A stretch of DNA of 64,000 bases, from the NCBI GenBank assembly GCA_963695805.1, contig CAVOHV010000005.1, positions 124,001 to 188,000 of the forward strand, written 5' to 3'. This DNA is from DASUPK01 sp963695805. GTDB lineage: Bacteria > Actinomycetota > Thermoleophilia > Solirubrobacterales > 70-9. Both the position numbers and the translations under genes were made by a program. How positions within the stretch are numbered: position 1 is the stretch's first letter; every line of letters starts with the position of its first letter. Positions 42,631 through 50,291 of the stretch are shown in pieces. The notes beneath the pieces were generated by a model that saw nothing but the letters and a program-made list of their open reading frames with translations, was not told where the DNA came from and ran no database searches.

Positions 42631-42788
42631 ATCCCGTCGATTTTTGACGTAGGGAGCGCGAATGACCTGACGGTGAAGTTTCATGCGCAAAATGCGGCAG
42701 GTCGCCGGCGGTCAGACTCGGAGTGGCAAGCGAGCCCCGCCTAGCGGGGGAAAGGGCGTCCGCTCCTGGGTTTAAACGTGCTTATCCA

Positions 42789-42992
42789 ATGACCGAGCGC
42801 AAGTTCATCGGCTTCCACGCTCCCCCCGATCTCGCTGACGCTCTTCGGGAAGAGGCGACACGCCACGATAGGACCGTCTCCGCGGAACTCCGACGAATGG
42901 TTCGCCAGCACCTAAACGAAAGCGCCACCCCTGCCAAGGGTGACGCTCTCAAAGACACGGCTTTAAGGGAGCCGGTCAGTGCCCAAGAATAG
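42789..42992 (+). CDS. Ribbon-helix-helix-like protein (67 aa)
   Basis: ATG 42789 gives MTERKFIGFHAPPDLADALREEATRHDRTVSAELRRMVRQHL, a strand followed by two helices, as in RHH repressors. A variable tail follows. It overlaps the next gene by 14 bases and opens the right module of element 1; it may regulate replication or integration genes. Confidence 0.7.
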   Translation: MTERKFIGFHAPPDLADALREEATRHDRTVSAELRRMVRQHLNESATPAKGDALKDTALREPVSAQE

Positions 42993-43419
42993 TCTCGACA
43001 GCGGCGTTCGCCCGGAAGCTGACCTCTCGCCGGGGACAGAACTGCTCTATCACCGAGCCGTCCTAGAGCTACTTCGCCAGCTCATAGCGATCCTCGAGGT
43101 CGACCTCGACTCCATCGACCTCACCCAGCTCCCCGAGGTCTACGAGCCCCCGAAGCCTGGGCCCCCCTCACCTGTCTGGCGGATGCGGAACGGCAAGGTC
43201 CGTCCGCCGACACGCGCTGTGCGAGAGCGCTCGGTGAGGGCTTGGCGGCTTCACCGGTCCCGTCGGCCCGGTTGGCGGACCGGCACCGGCCGCGCTCCGA
43301 GAGAAGCCTCCAACTCTCGACGCCAGGGTTCCAAGCGGGTCACCCAATCCCGCGGGGACCCCGACCCTCCTCCAGACGACGAGGATGATCATCACCTTCT
43401 AAGCGGACGCCGCTCGTGA
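42979..43419 (+). CDS. Hypothetical basic protein of element 1
   Basis: A 146-residue frame from GTG 42979. The first 50 residues are a helical segment (LLYHRAVLELLRQLIAILEVDLDSIDL); the rest is Arg/Pro-rich and low complexity, so the real end may be earlier. Overlaps both neighbours (14 and 4 bases). Function unknown. Confidence 0.5.
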   Translation: MPKNSLDSGVRPEADLSPGTELLYHRAVLELLRQLIAILEVDLDSIDLTQLPEVYEPPKPGPPSPVWRMRNGKVRPPTRAVRERSVRAWRLHRSRRPGWRTGTGRAPREASNSRRQGSKRVTQSRGDPDPPPDDEDDHHLLSGRRS

Positions 43420-43607
43420 GCGGCGTCCAACTACGCATCGCCGCTGAGCTGCCGATCGACCCGGAAGCAGCGGCGAAGCTGACCACCCCGGAGCGGGGGC
43501 GTCTGTACGACCAGCTTGCCCTGGATCTGCTCCAGCGCCAGGCCGCCGAAGAGGCGATCCGTTTGGTGATCGCCAAGCGATACGGGAGAGGCCGGCGTGC
43601 CGCGTAG
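43416..43607 (+). CDS. Hypothetical protein (63 aa)
   Basis: GTG 43416 overlaps the previous stop. Sequence MSGVQLRIAAELPIDPEAAAKLTTPERGRLYDQLALDLLQRQAAEEAIRLVIAKRYG is a mostly helical small protein. No family recognised. Confidence 0.55.
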   Translation: MSGVQLRIAAELPIDPEAAAKLTTPERGRLYDQLALDLLQRQAAEEAIRLVIAKRYGRGRRAA

Positions 43608-43743
43608 GAACAAAAACGCGCTGCGCTACACCCGCAACCGGAAGGCCCGGAAGCACCGGCACCATCATCCCGAGCGGGCGCCCCAGGCGTTCTGGCACCT
43701 CCACAGCGCTCCCCGCGGACTGCCGGGAAGGGCGGGGCGATGA
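43597..43743 (+). CDS. Very small basic His-rich protein (48 aa)
   Basis: GTG 43597 to TGA 43743. Rich in Arg and His (RNRKARKHRHHHPE), with a W-H-L-H segment. It overlaps the previous gene by 11 bases and the next start by ATGA, so it fits the run of coupled genes. Possible nucleic-acid binding is inference. Confidence 0.5.
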   Translation: MPRRNKNALRYTRNRKARKHRHHHPERAPQAFWHLHSAPRGLPGRAGR

Positions 43744-44972
43744 GCGGCGACGAGTTCGGGGCCCGATTCCGGGAGGCCTACAACCCCGTGCAGGACGGCA
43801 ACTGGGAATGGGGAGAGGTATCAACGGAGCCGGAGGGGCAGGAGTGGGCCGACCTCGCCGCAGGCGACGTCCCCGAGTCCCTCCGCGGCTGGGTCGAGGA
43901 GAAATATCTGAACGGAACTCCGGAGGACCCTCGCCGGATGAAGTTCTACAGCCTGTCGGAGGTGCGTCGGCGAGTCGAGAGTCAGAGCGCCGACTTTCTA
44001 ATCGACACCCTCTGGCCGGAGGGGGACTACGGCGTAATCGGTGCCGAGGACAAGGCGGGCAAGACCTGGGCGGCAGGCGACCTGGGCATTTCGGTCTCCA
44101 GCGGAACGCCGTGGCAGGGCCGCTACGAGGTCAAGCAGGGGCCGGTGCTGTTTCTCCACGGCGAGGGCGGAGAGCGCAACCTCATCCGCCGCCTCGATGC
44201 GATCTGTCGCAGCCGTGACCTGAGCCTCGATGATCTGGAGGCGGACGGCCTGGTGCGAATCTCACTGCGGGTGCCGCGACTCGACAACGCGACCCATCTC
44301 GAGGACATTCGCAAGGAGCTGGAGCAGCACTCGCCGCGGGTGGTGCTGCTTGACCCGCTGTATCTAGCCGTGCCCGGACGCAGGGGTGCAGACCTCTACG
44401 CGATGGGTGAGTCCCTGGGAAGCATTCAGGTGATCTGCCAAGAGGCCGGATCCGCCTTGGCGGTTAACACCCACTGGAACAAGACCGGCGAGGGGACGGG
44501 CGCGGCTCGCTTTACCGGTGTGGGCCCCGGAGCCTGGGGCCGAGTACTCGGCTCAGCGGCCGTGGAGCAGCGGCACACCGAGCCGGACAAGACGACCATC
44601 GTCTCGCTGCTTTGGGAATTCGTCGGAGGAGAGATTCCCGACCTCAGCTTTCGGACCCGCCGGAAGGTGTGGACCGATAATCCGAGCGATCTCAACTCAC
44701 CGATGCACTACGAGATCGAGGTCACCGAGGAGGGCGTCGACGCCCTTCCTGCGGGTCTCTCGCCTTCAGAGAAACGGGTGCTAGCGGCGCTACGGGCATG
44801 CAAACCCAGCACGAAGACGGTCCAGACGATCGGCGACGGGCTCGCCAAGGACGGACACGGCATGCCCCTGAAGCCCCGGACGATCCAGAACGCACTCAAA
44901 AAGCTGCTGGAAGACGAGCTGATCAACGGCGTCGAGGAGCAAGGAAAGGCGGGCGAATGGTGGGTCGAATGA
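43740..44972 (+). CDS. RepA/RecA-like ATPase, probable element replication protein
   Basis: A 410-residue protein. A RecA-like ATPase core (about 75-300) has Walker A GAEDKAGKTWA (about residue 100), VVLLDPLYLAVPG as Walker B region, and NTHWNK. This is the AAA_25/RepA-helicase pattern found in plasmids and phage-like elements. The C-terminal part (about 335-410) is a winged helix with LSPSEKRVLAALRAC and RTIQNALKKLLEDELI, fit for origin binding. The iteron array lies directly downstream. It is the likely initiator or helicase loader of the element. Confidence 0.82.
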   Translation: MSGDEFGARFREAYNPVQDGNWEWGEVSTEPEGQEWADLAAGDVPESLRGWVEEKYLNGTPEDPRRMKFYSLSEVRRRVESQSADFLIDTLWPEGDYGVIGAEDKAGKTWAAGDLGISVSSGTPWQGRYEVKQGPVLFLHGEGGERNLIRRLDAICRSRDLSLDDLEADGLVRISLRVPRLDNATHLEDIRKELEQHSPRVVLLDPLYLAVPGRRGADLYAMGESLGSIQVICQEAGSALAVNTHWNKTGEGTGAARFTGVGPGAWGRVLGSAAVEQRHTEPDKTTIVSLLWEFVGGEIPDLSFRTRRKVWTDNPSDLNSPMHYEIEVTEEGVDALPAGLSPSEKRVLAALRACKPSTKTVQTIGDGLAKDGHGMPLKPRTIQNALKKLLEDELINGVEEQGKAGEWWVE

Positions 44973-44992
44973 CCATCTTTTCCGCCCCCATG

Positions 44993-45137
44993 ACCCCGCA
45001 TAAAACGTCTGCGGGGTCTTTGCGGGGTAGGTGGGACAAACCGCACCCCGCAGACCCCGCATGTGCATGTACTGACATGCGGGGTCGCGTGCGGGGTAAA
45101 GGGGTGCGCACGTTTGGGGCATATCTGCGTGCGGGGT
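44993..45137 (+). repeat. Eight TGCGGGGT iterons, putative replication origin or operator
   Basis: Exact copies of TGCGGGGT on the plus strand start at 45010, 45021, 45078, 45090 and 45130; the reverse complement ACCCCGCA starts at 44993, 45045 and 45054. Two of them form an inverted repeat with arms ACCCCGCATGT and ACATGCGGGGT (45054-45064 and 45075-45085). The array lies between the RepA-like gene and the excisionase-integrase genes, where a replication origin is expected. AT-rich unwinding DNA is not obvious, so a repressor operator is the alternative. Confidence 0.7.
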
Positions 45138-45229
45138 GTCTTGCGACCCCCCCCTTTGGACCCTTACCCCTTTCCCTGTGAGGTTTTCGAAGTTCAAACC
45201 GGGTCGGAGACCCGAGAGGAGGTAATGGA

Positions 45230-45466
45230 GTGACACCACGACCGACCAAGGAGAAGCTCGAGGACCGCGCCCGCGCAGTCGATCTTGAGTTCAAGCCGAT
45301 CAACCGGCACTGCAGCGGAAGCCTTCAGGCCACCTGCGGCCCGCCCTGGGCGTTGATCGACATCAATCACGACATGGTGGTCGCCCGAGGGACTGCTCCC
45401 GAACTGGAGTCGGTCATTGGGCGCCGCGAGAAGGGGCGCCGGGGTGAGTTGGGGGCCTTCGAGTAG
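45230..45466 (+). CDS. Hypothetical protein (78 aa) ahead of excisionase
   Basis: GTG 45230 preceded by AGAGGAGG. Contents include RPTKEKLEDRARAVDLEFKPINRHC and ALIDINHDMVVARGTAPELESVI, a small alpha-beta pattern. It is 2 bases from the excisionase start. No family recognised. Confidence 0.6.
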   Translation: MTPRPTKEKLEDRARAVDLEFKPINRHCSGSLQATCGPPWALIDINHDMVVARGTAPELESVIGRREKGRRGELGAFE

Positions 45467-45468
45467 CG

Positions 45469-45669
45469 ATGAAGAAGCTCGGGGTCGACATCCCCAGGAT
45501 CGCGCTTAGTCCCGCCGAGGCGGCTGCAGCGCTGGGCGTCGGCCCCGACTTCTTCGACCAGCACGTTCGTCCCGAGTTGAAGGTCATCCGGCGCGGCTCG
45601 AAGCGGCTGATCCCGGTGGCGGAACTCGAGCGCTGGGCCGAAGCGAACGCGGAGCGGGTGCTGGGATGA
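45469..45669 (+). CDS. Excisionase-like MerR/HTH_17 protein
   Basis: A 66-residue winged helix: LSPAEAAAALGVGPDFFDQHVRPELKVIRRGSKRLIPVAELERWAEANA. This helix-turn-helix and wing pattern is typical of excisionases next to tyrosine integrases. It would bias recombination toward excision and may bind the arm sites. About 100 bases ahead of the integrase. Confidence 0.82.
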   Translation: MKKLGVDIPRIALSPAEAAAALGVGPDFFDQHVRPELKVIRRGSKRLIPVAELERWAEANAERVLG

Positions 45670-45736
45670 AAGGGCGGCGGCCTCACGAGGGAGTTGTCAC
45701 GCCACCCCGCTGGCCGCCACCCAACCGGTTACCGTA

Positions 45737-45747
45737 GTGACTGTCAC
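45737..45747 (+). promoter_or_regulatory. Palindrome in the integrase leader
   Basis: GTGACTGTCAC is a perfect 5+1+5 palindrome 25 bases ahead of the integrase ATG, and GTCAC recurs just after it. It could be an operator for an element repressor. No clear -35/-10 pair was recognised around it. Confidence 0.35.
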
Positions 45748-45772
45748 GTCACCCCCGATTACGAGGAGCACC

Positions 45773-46999
45773 ATGAGTACCGGAATCGAGACCCGCCACA
45801 AGCGCACCTGCCGATCAAGGGATGGTGCTCGCTGCAACTGCGATCCGTCCTATCGAGCAAGCGCGTGGTCGTCCAGGGACGGGAAGCTGGTCCGCAGGAC
45901 GTTTCCGACCAAGGCGGCGGCGCAGACGTGGCGACACGACGCGATGGTCGCCCGTGATCGTGGCGAGCTCGCCCTACCGGCGAAGCAGACGCTCCGGGAG
46001 GCCGCCGAGGCGTGGCTGGATGGTGCTCGCGCCGGCACCGTTCGGAACCGCTCGGGTGACGCCTACAAACCGAGTGCGATCAGGAGCTACGAGAAGGCGC
46101 TACGCCTCCGAGTCCTGTCCCGCTTTGGTGACGTGCGGCTCTCGGACCTTCGCCGGGTCGACCTACAAGACCTGGTAGACGAGATGGTCGCGGAGGGCCT
46201 GGCGGCCAGCACGATCGACTCGACCCTCAATCCCCTCCGGGCGATCTACCGCTACGCGATCACCCGAGGGGAGGTTGGCGACGGGACCAACCCGACGCGC
46301 AACTTGGAGACACCGGCCATCCGCTCGAAGCCGAAGCGCATCGCCAGCCCGGAGGAGGCCGAGGGGCTGCTGGGGGCGCTGAGAGAGGACGACAGGGCGA
46401 TCTGGGCCACTGCCCTCTATGCGGGACTCAGACGCGGGGAGCTTCGCGCCCTGCGCTTCGAGAACGTCGACCTGGCCGAAGGGCTGATTCACGTCGAGCG
46501 CGGTTGGGATGACCTCGAAGGCCCGATCGAGCTGAAGAGCAAGGCAGGACGCCGGCGCGTTCCGATCGCCTCGATCCTGCGGGACTACCTGATCACCGAC
46601 AAGCTGCGCTCGCGCCGCTCTGAGGGACTTGTGTTCGGTCAGGACGGCACGGTCCCCTTCGACCCCGGCAAGCTCACCGAGCGCTCTGACGAGGCCTGGG
46701 AGGCAGCCGGGGTGGAGCGGATCACCCTCCACGCTTGCCGCCACACCTTCGCCAGCTACATGATCGCCGCGGGGGTGAACGCAAAGGCGCTGAGCACCTA
46801 CATGGGCCACGCCACTATTGCGACCACACTCGACCTCTACGGACACCTGATGCCTGGCAGTGAGAGCGAGGCGGCTGACCTGTTGGACGCCTACCTAGCG
46901 GCCGAGCGGAAGCGGATTGACGATGCGGCCAGGGCTATGCCTTCTTCCTCGGCTCGAAAGCCCTCGCAGCCCGTGACTCGAGCCGTTCCCATCCGCTAG
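45773..46999 (+). CDS. int: Tyrosine-type site-specific integrase
   Basis: A 408-residue phage-type integrase from ATG 45773 (GGAG 7 bases before). It has an N-terminal zinc-like segment (HKRTCRSRDGARCNCD), an arm-binding domain, a core-binding SAM-like domain (about 85-180), and the catalytic domain with Arg in GLRRGELRALR, HACRHTF (His-x-x-Arg), and the nucleophile Tyr in TTLDLYGH. It should recombine the 15-base core at the Rrf2 gene end. Its 3' end overlaps the convergent membrane-protein gene. Confidence 0.95.
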   Translation: MSTGIETRHKRTCRSRDGARCNCDPSYRASAWSSRDGKLVRRTFPTKAAAQTWRHDAMVARDRGELALPAKQTLREAAEAWLDGARAGTVRNRSGDAYKPSAIRSYEKALRLRVLSRFGDVRLSDLRRVDLQDLVDEMVAEGLAASTIDSTLNPLRAIYRYAITRGEVGDGTNPTRNLETPAIRSKPKRIASPEEAEGLLGALREDDRAIWATALYAGLRRGELRALRFENVDLAEGLIHVERGWDDLEGPIELKSKAGRRRVPIASILRDYLITDKLRSRRSEGLVFGQDGTVPFDPGKLTERSDEAWEAAGVERITLHACRHTFASYMIAAGVNAKALSTYMGHATIATTLDLYGHLMPGSESEAADLLDAYLAAERKRIDDAARAMPSSSARKPSQPVTRAVPIR

Positions 47000-47381
47000 T
47001 CCCCAGAAACCGCGTAAGTACATTCACGGCGTTCTGGGCTTGCCGCTGAACCTCAGCACAGGTGTCGCCAGAAAGAGCTCCGGACTCCACCAGAGCGTTC
47101 ATCACGTAAAAGGACGCGAGGGAAGTCCAATCGTCGACTGAAAGGCCGCCGGCCGCCAACCGATCTCTATGGCTCTGCCAGGCGGAGTCCTCCATGGGAT
47201 AGGGGTAGGTGTTGTCGTCCGGGAGCGAGTGCGCGACCATGACGATCTCGATCAGCTCCGTCTGGATGATCCGCGCCGCTGCCCGAGCGGCCCGTTGATC
47301 GCGGCGAGCTTCGATGACCAGGGCCGAAAGGAGGCCTAGCAACGCTCCGACGACGACTCCGGCCAGGGCGGTGAGCGCCAT
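46935..47381 (-). CDS. Membrane-anchored protein at the element end
   Basis: A 148-residue protein from ATG 47381: one N-terminal membrane helix (LTALAGVVVGALLGLLSALVI), then a charged helical cytoplasmic domain (RRDQRAARAAARIIQTELIEIVMV; later AEVQRQAQNAVNVLTRFLG). It is convergent with the integrase and overlaps it by 65 bases. In temperate elements a membrane protein in this spot often blocks superinfection; that role is inference only. No homolog in element 2 was seen. Confidence 0.6.
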   Translation of the reverse strand: MALTALAGVVVGALLGLLSALVIEARRDQRAARAAARIIQTELIEIVMVAHSLPDDNTYPYPMEDSAWQSHRDRLAAGGLSVDDWTSLASFYVMNALVESGALSGDTCAEVQRQAQNAVNVLTRFLGTSGWERLESRAARAFEPRKKA

Positions 47382-47473
47382 GCCAAAGACCGTATCTCCC
47401 GTGAGTTTTTCCCGTGGTTTTTCCCATGGCGAACCGAATCCTGCTGGTAGAGCCAAATCGGCCCCCTAGATCC

Positions 47474-47488
47474 GGATGTACCACATCT
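47474..47488 (+). repeat. Second attachment core (right end of element 1, left end of element 2)
   Basis: Exact 15-base match to 35761-35775, GGATGTACCACATCT. It ends element 1 after the integrase. The same kind of arm sites then follows downstream, so this core also serves as the left end of the next element. Confidence 0.8.
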
Positions 47489-47540
47489 GAAGAACGTCGC
47501 AGCGTCCTGCGGAAAACCGCATGGGCAAGCCAAATCCGAT

Positions 47541-47576
47541 CCGATTAGAACCGATTGTTTCCGGTTGTTTCGGTGT
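47541..47576 (+). repeat. Arm-type sites of element 2
   Basis: CCGATTA (47541), CCGATTG (47551), CCGGTTG (47561) and CGGTGT (47571) recur every 10 bases. They mirror the triplet at 35817-35843, with the same order and phase. Their presence after the second core is the main sign that a second element begins here. Confidence 0.65.
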
Positions 47577-47679
47577 CTGACTGGCGAACAAATGGCGAAC
47601 AAGGTGACCGATTGACTGCGTAGGATTGACTCACCTCGGGGCCACCACCGGGCAGAACTTCCACCAGGAAGGAATCAGC

Positions 47680-47848
47680 GTGGCCCCAACAGAGACGAAG
47701 AGCAGCGGCACCAGGGTCCAGACCTGGCTGCCGATCCCCCTCGTTTGAGCAGCTGAAGGCGCAGGCCGAGCTCGAGCGTCGGTCGGTCTCCAGCGTGGTC
47801 AGGTTGGCCGTCGAAGATCAGCTTCGCCGGGACGGGAAGCGCCCATGA
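47680..47848 (+). pseudogene. Ribbon-helix-helix gene of element 2, frameshifted
   Basis: GTG 47680 with AGGAAGG upstream starts MAPTETKSSGTRVQTWLPIP and then hits TGA. One base fewer in the C run near 47740 restores SFEQLKAQAELERRSVSSVVRLAVEDQLRRDGKRP, ending at the ATGA overlap with the next gene. It matches the RHH gene of element 1 in position and pattern. Either an assembly slip at the C run or a real loss. Confidence 0.75.
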
Positions 47849-48510
47849 CCTGGGAGATCGCGGTCCCCTACCGCGGCGAGGACGACTGGACCCTCGATGT
47901 GATCCCAGCCGCCCGTGAGGTTCTTGAAGGCGATGACCTCAAAGTGGTGGAGCAGGTCGCCTATGACGCGATGGTCAGGGGCAAGACCAAGATCGGTGAC
48001 CTGCTCAACGAGCTGGAGGCGGCTGGGCCGGATGGCCGGCGTCGGATCGTTGACAAGGCCCGTGTCGCCTGCGGTCTCGACACCCTGGAGGACGCAGCGG
48101 CGCACCAACGGTTCCTGCAGGCGAACGCCGCGCTCAGAGGGACGGGCCGGGACGCCGGAGGCAAGAGCATCCAGGGCTGCCATGCGCCCGATTGCCAAGC
48201 GATGCCGGTCGACGAGCTAGGGGCTCCGGTCCCGTCCGCGGCCTCTCGCTGGTTCTGCAGCAGGCATGAGGATCAGGCGCAGCCAGGTGATCTCGATCCG
48301 CCTGAGCCGAAGTACGTAATCGACTTCGCAACCATGTCCGTGAAGGCCGTTGGCCGTGAGCAGGAACGCCTGCTGGAGGAGGACCGGGAACGGGAGCGGC
48401 AGGCTGCCGCCCGCGAGCAGCGCCGTCGCGAGGAGTCGGAGCGTCTGGGGAAGCTCGAAGAGGAATATCGAGCCACCCTCAAACTTCCTGTTGGTTGGGG
48501 TCCGCAGTGA
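47845..48510 (+). CDS. Unknown element protein with Cys/His cluster (element 2 copy)
   Basis: A 221-residue homolog of 36417-37124. It shares the start (MTWEIAVPYRGEDD), AAREVLEGDDLKVVEQVAYDAMVRG.K, GDLLNELE, a Cys/His cluster (GCHAPDCQ, then WFCSRHE), and the charged C-terminal helix (REQERLLEEDRERERQAAAREQRRREE). The first Cys pair is spaced differently (C-x4-C against C-x2-C). Starts by ATGA overlap with the RHH pseudogene; its stop overlaps the HEXXH gene start. Confidence 0.72.
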   Translation: MTWEIAVPYRGEDDWTLDVIPAAREVLEGDDLKVVEQVAYDAMVRGKTKIGDLLNELEAAGPDGRRRIVDKARVACGLDTLEDAAAHQRFLQANAALRGTGRDAGGKSIQGCHAPDCQAMPVDELGAPVPSAASRWFCSRHEDQAQPGDLDPPEPKYVIDFATMSVKAVGREQERLLEEDRERERQAAAREQRRREESERLGKLEEEYRATLKLPVGWGPQ

Positions 48511-48983
48511 AGGACCACGCCTCCCTGATCGCCCACGAATGCGGCCACGCCATCGGCCTGCTGATCCAAGGGCACGGCGTCGCCGAGGTCCGGGTCGACC
48601 ACGAGCGACTCGGCGAGCTCGGCCGGACGACCGCTGATTTCAGCCACTCCGAGGGGGACTACGGCTACTTGATCGCCTGTTTGATGGGGCCAATCGCCGG
48701 TGGAGACCCGCCGCCACCGTGGCCTCCCGACCGCGACTCGCTGGATACCGACGAGCACAACGCGGCGGTGTTGGTCGAGCACCTCGGCCTGTGCGAGCAC
48801 GACTACGAGGCCGCGATCATCATCGCCCGCACCTGGCTGGACTCGCACAACGTCAAGGCCGCCTCCGCCGTGCTGGGTCAGGCGCTGTTCAAGGTGCCGG
48901 TGATCAGCGGTGCCCAGCTGGAGGAGTTGCTCGGCCCACATCTTGCGCGACTACGAGGAGAGGAGACGGCATGCAGCACCTGA
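48507..48983 (+). CDS. Small HEXXH protein (M41-like), element 2 copy
   Basis: A 158-residue homolog of 37121-37603 from GTG 48507. HECGHAIG at residues 10-17 places HEXXH at exactly the same residues (10-14) as in element 1. PPPPWPPDRDSL parallels the proline segment of the other copy. Its end overlaps the prohead protease by the same 13 bases. Predicted zinc metalloprotease or a degenerate relative; substrate unknown. Confidence 0.75.
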   Translation: MKDHASLIAHECGHAIGLLIQGHGVAEVRVDHERLGELGRTTADFSHSEGDYGYLIACLMGPIAGGDPPPPWPPDRDSLDTDEHNAAVLVEHLGLCEHDYEAAIIIARTWLDSHNVKAASAVLGQALFKVPVISGAQLEELLGPHLARLRGEETACST

Positions 48984-49633
48984 GCCTGAAGGCGACGACA
49001 GTCAGCACCGAGGAGGAGCTCGGCACCTTCACCGCCCTGGTCAGCGCATGGACCGCTGACAGGGAGGGAGACACGATTGATCGCCACGCCTTCGATCAGT
49101 CTGTCGCGGACTGGAAGGCGAGCGGCAAGAACCTTCCGCTGTTGCTCGAGCACAAGACCACCGTCGTCGGTGCCCTCGACCCAGCCACCATGCGCACCGA
49201 GGAGCGAGGCCTCGTCGTCGCCGGCTCAGTCGACCGTGAGTCGGACGAGGGCCAGCGAGTCTGGCGAGCGATCAAGTCCAACGTCGCCTCGTTCTCGATC
49301 GGCTTCATGGCGACTGAGTCCCGCCCTCGCAAGGGAGGAGGCAGAGACTTGCTCGTCATTGACTTGCTCGAAGTCTCCGTCGTGTCAACGCCGATGCATC
49401 CAGACACCCGTGCCTTGAGCTGGAAGACCGCCGACGAGCTCGGCATCAACGACAGCGAGTACGAACCGATGATCGCCCGCAACCGCAAGCACGACGCGGA
49501 GTTCCGCGAGCGCTGGCGCCGGAGGCTGAGAGACCAGGAGTTCGAGGAGGTCATCGCGAAGGCTGAGAAGGAAGAAGCGAAGGCAGCGCGAGCCGCTCGA
49601 CCGATTCAGATCAAGACCTTCGAGATCAAGTGA
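48971..49633 (+). CDS. HK97-family prohead protease, element 2 copy
   Basis: A 220-residue homolog of 37591-38190. Shared: MQHL...KAT start, ELGTFTALVSAW, GDTIDRHAFDQSVADWK, catalytic His in LLLEHKTTVVG, Ser in ASFSIGFM, VIDLLEVSVVSTPMHP. The C-terminal extension is charged and helical and ends ARPIQIKTFEIK; the element 1 copy ends ASRPIQIARFPC, so that motif is conserved too. No capsid gene follows. Confidence 0.9.
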   Translation: MQHLSLKATTVSTEEELGTFTALVSAWTADREGDTIDRHAFDQSVADWKASGKNLPLLLEHKTTVVGALDPATMRTEERGLVVAGSVDRESDEGQRVWRAIKSNVASFSIGFMATESRPRKGGGRDLLVIDLLEVSVVSTPMHPDTRALSWKTADELGINDSEYEPMIARNRKHDAEFRERWRRRLRDQEFEEVIAKAEKEEAKAARAARPIQIKTFEIK

Positions 49634-49650
49634 TGGCAATGACGAAAAAC

Positions 49651-49693
49651 GGAGCGGCCCCGCTAGTCGCTGCCGTTGGCACGGGACCGCTCC
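49651..49693 (+). terminator. Strong hairpin after the element 2 protease module
   Basis: GGAGCGGCCCCG and CGGGACCGCTCC pair with one mismatch around a 19-base loop, 18 bases after the protease stop. No T run follows, so termination would be weak or need Rho. Confidence 0.5.
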
Positions 49694-49810
49694 TGTGAGG
49701 AAATAACGAAATATGCGAAGAGAAGTAGTGACGAATTACGGACGAATCAACTGGCCAAAGTCAAGCGATGAGGCGTGATCTGACAGGTTCTCAGCCGCCT
49801 CCGACATCGC

Positions 49811-49831
49811 CTAGTCCGACAGCCCGGCGGC
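49811..49831 (-). pseudogene. SnoaL-like C-terminal remnant
   Basis: The minus strand reads AAGLSD then a stop, the tail typical of the MSQENVE group, with nothing of the rest of the gene. The junction CGACATCGCCTA also seen between intact paralogs lies beside it, so it is probably a recombination scar. Confidence 0.45.
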
Positions 49832-50113
49832 CTACTGATCCGTGCTGGACGGCTCGCCGAGGGCGGTACGTACCCAGTCGAATTTGCTCCCGGAGTCGAG
49901 GTCCGAGAGGAACTCGGCGAGCGAGCCATCCCAGGTGGCCTCCGCAGATTCGGCTGCTATCTCGACCATGTGCCGCGCTTCTTCGTTCTTACAACGAACC
50001 ATCAGAAGGCCGTTCTTGAAGGTGGCGAGGACGATCGATTCTTGCTCGGGCCTAGCCGTGACGTTCTCTTCCGTCATCGCCCACGCCCCGTTCTCCTCCG
50101 GTCTCGCTTGCAT
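49832..50113 (-). CDS. Hypothetical protein (93 aa)
   Basis: ATG 50113 is preceded by AAAGGAG. After a disordered start (MQARPEENGAWAMTEENV), the body reads ESIVLATFKNGLLMVRCKNEEARHMVEIAAESAEATWDGSLAEFLSDL, an alpha-beta domain. No family recognised. In-frame ATG within the first 15 residues is an alternative start. Confidence 0.6.
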   Translation of the reverse strand: MQARPEENGAWAMTEENVTARPEQESIVLATFKNGLLMVRCKNEEARHMVEIAAESAEATWDGSLAEFLSDLDSGSKFDWVRTALGEPSSTDQ

Positions 50114-50291
50114 GGCAGCTCCTTTCCCCTGGGGGGCGGTTGAAGGCGCCTCATGCGGAGCGGGCGCCCGCCTAGCCAATATCCGAGTCGGCCCTAAACA
50201 CCTCGTAAGCGATAGGGGAGGGTGCCAAGGCAGAACCGCCGGCTTAGAAGACCGCCGGTTGGGCGACGGCGGGCGCCGTGACGTGAGCGCC

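Noticed and set aside
44993..45137. CRISPR array
   Set aside because: The eight-base units are irregularly spaced, occur in both orientations and lack uniform spacers; an iteron array fits better. No CRISPR array was seen elsewhere.
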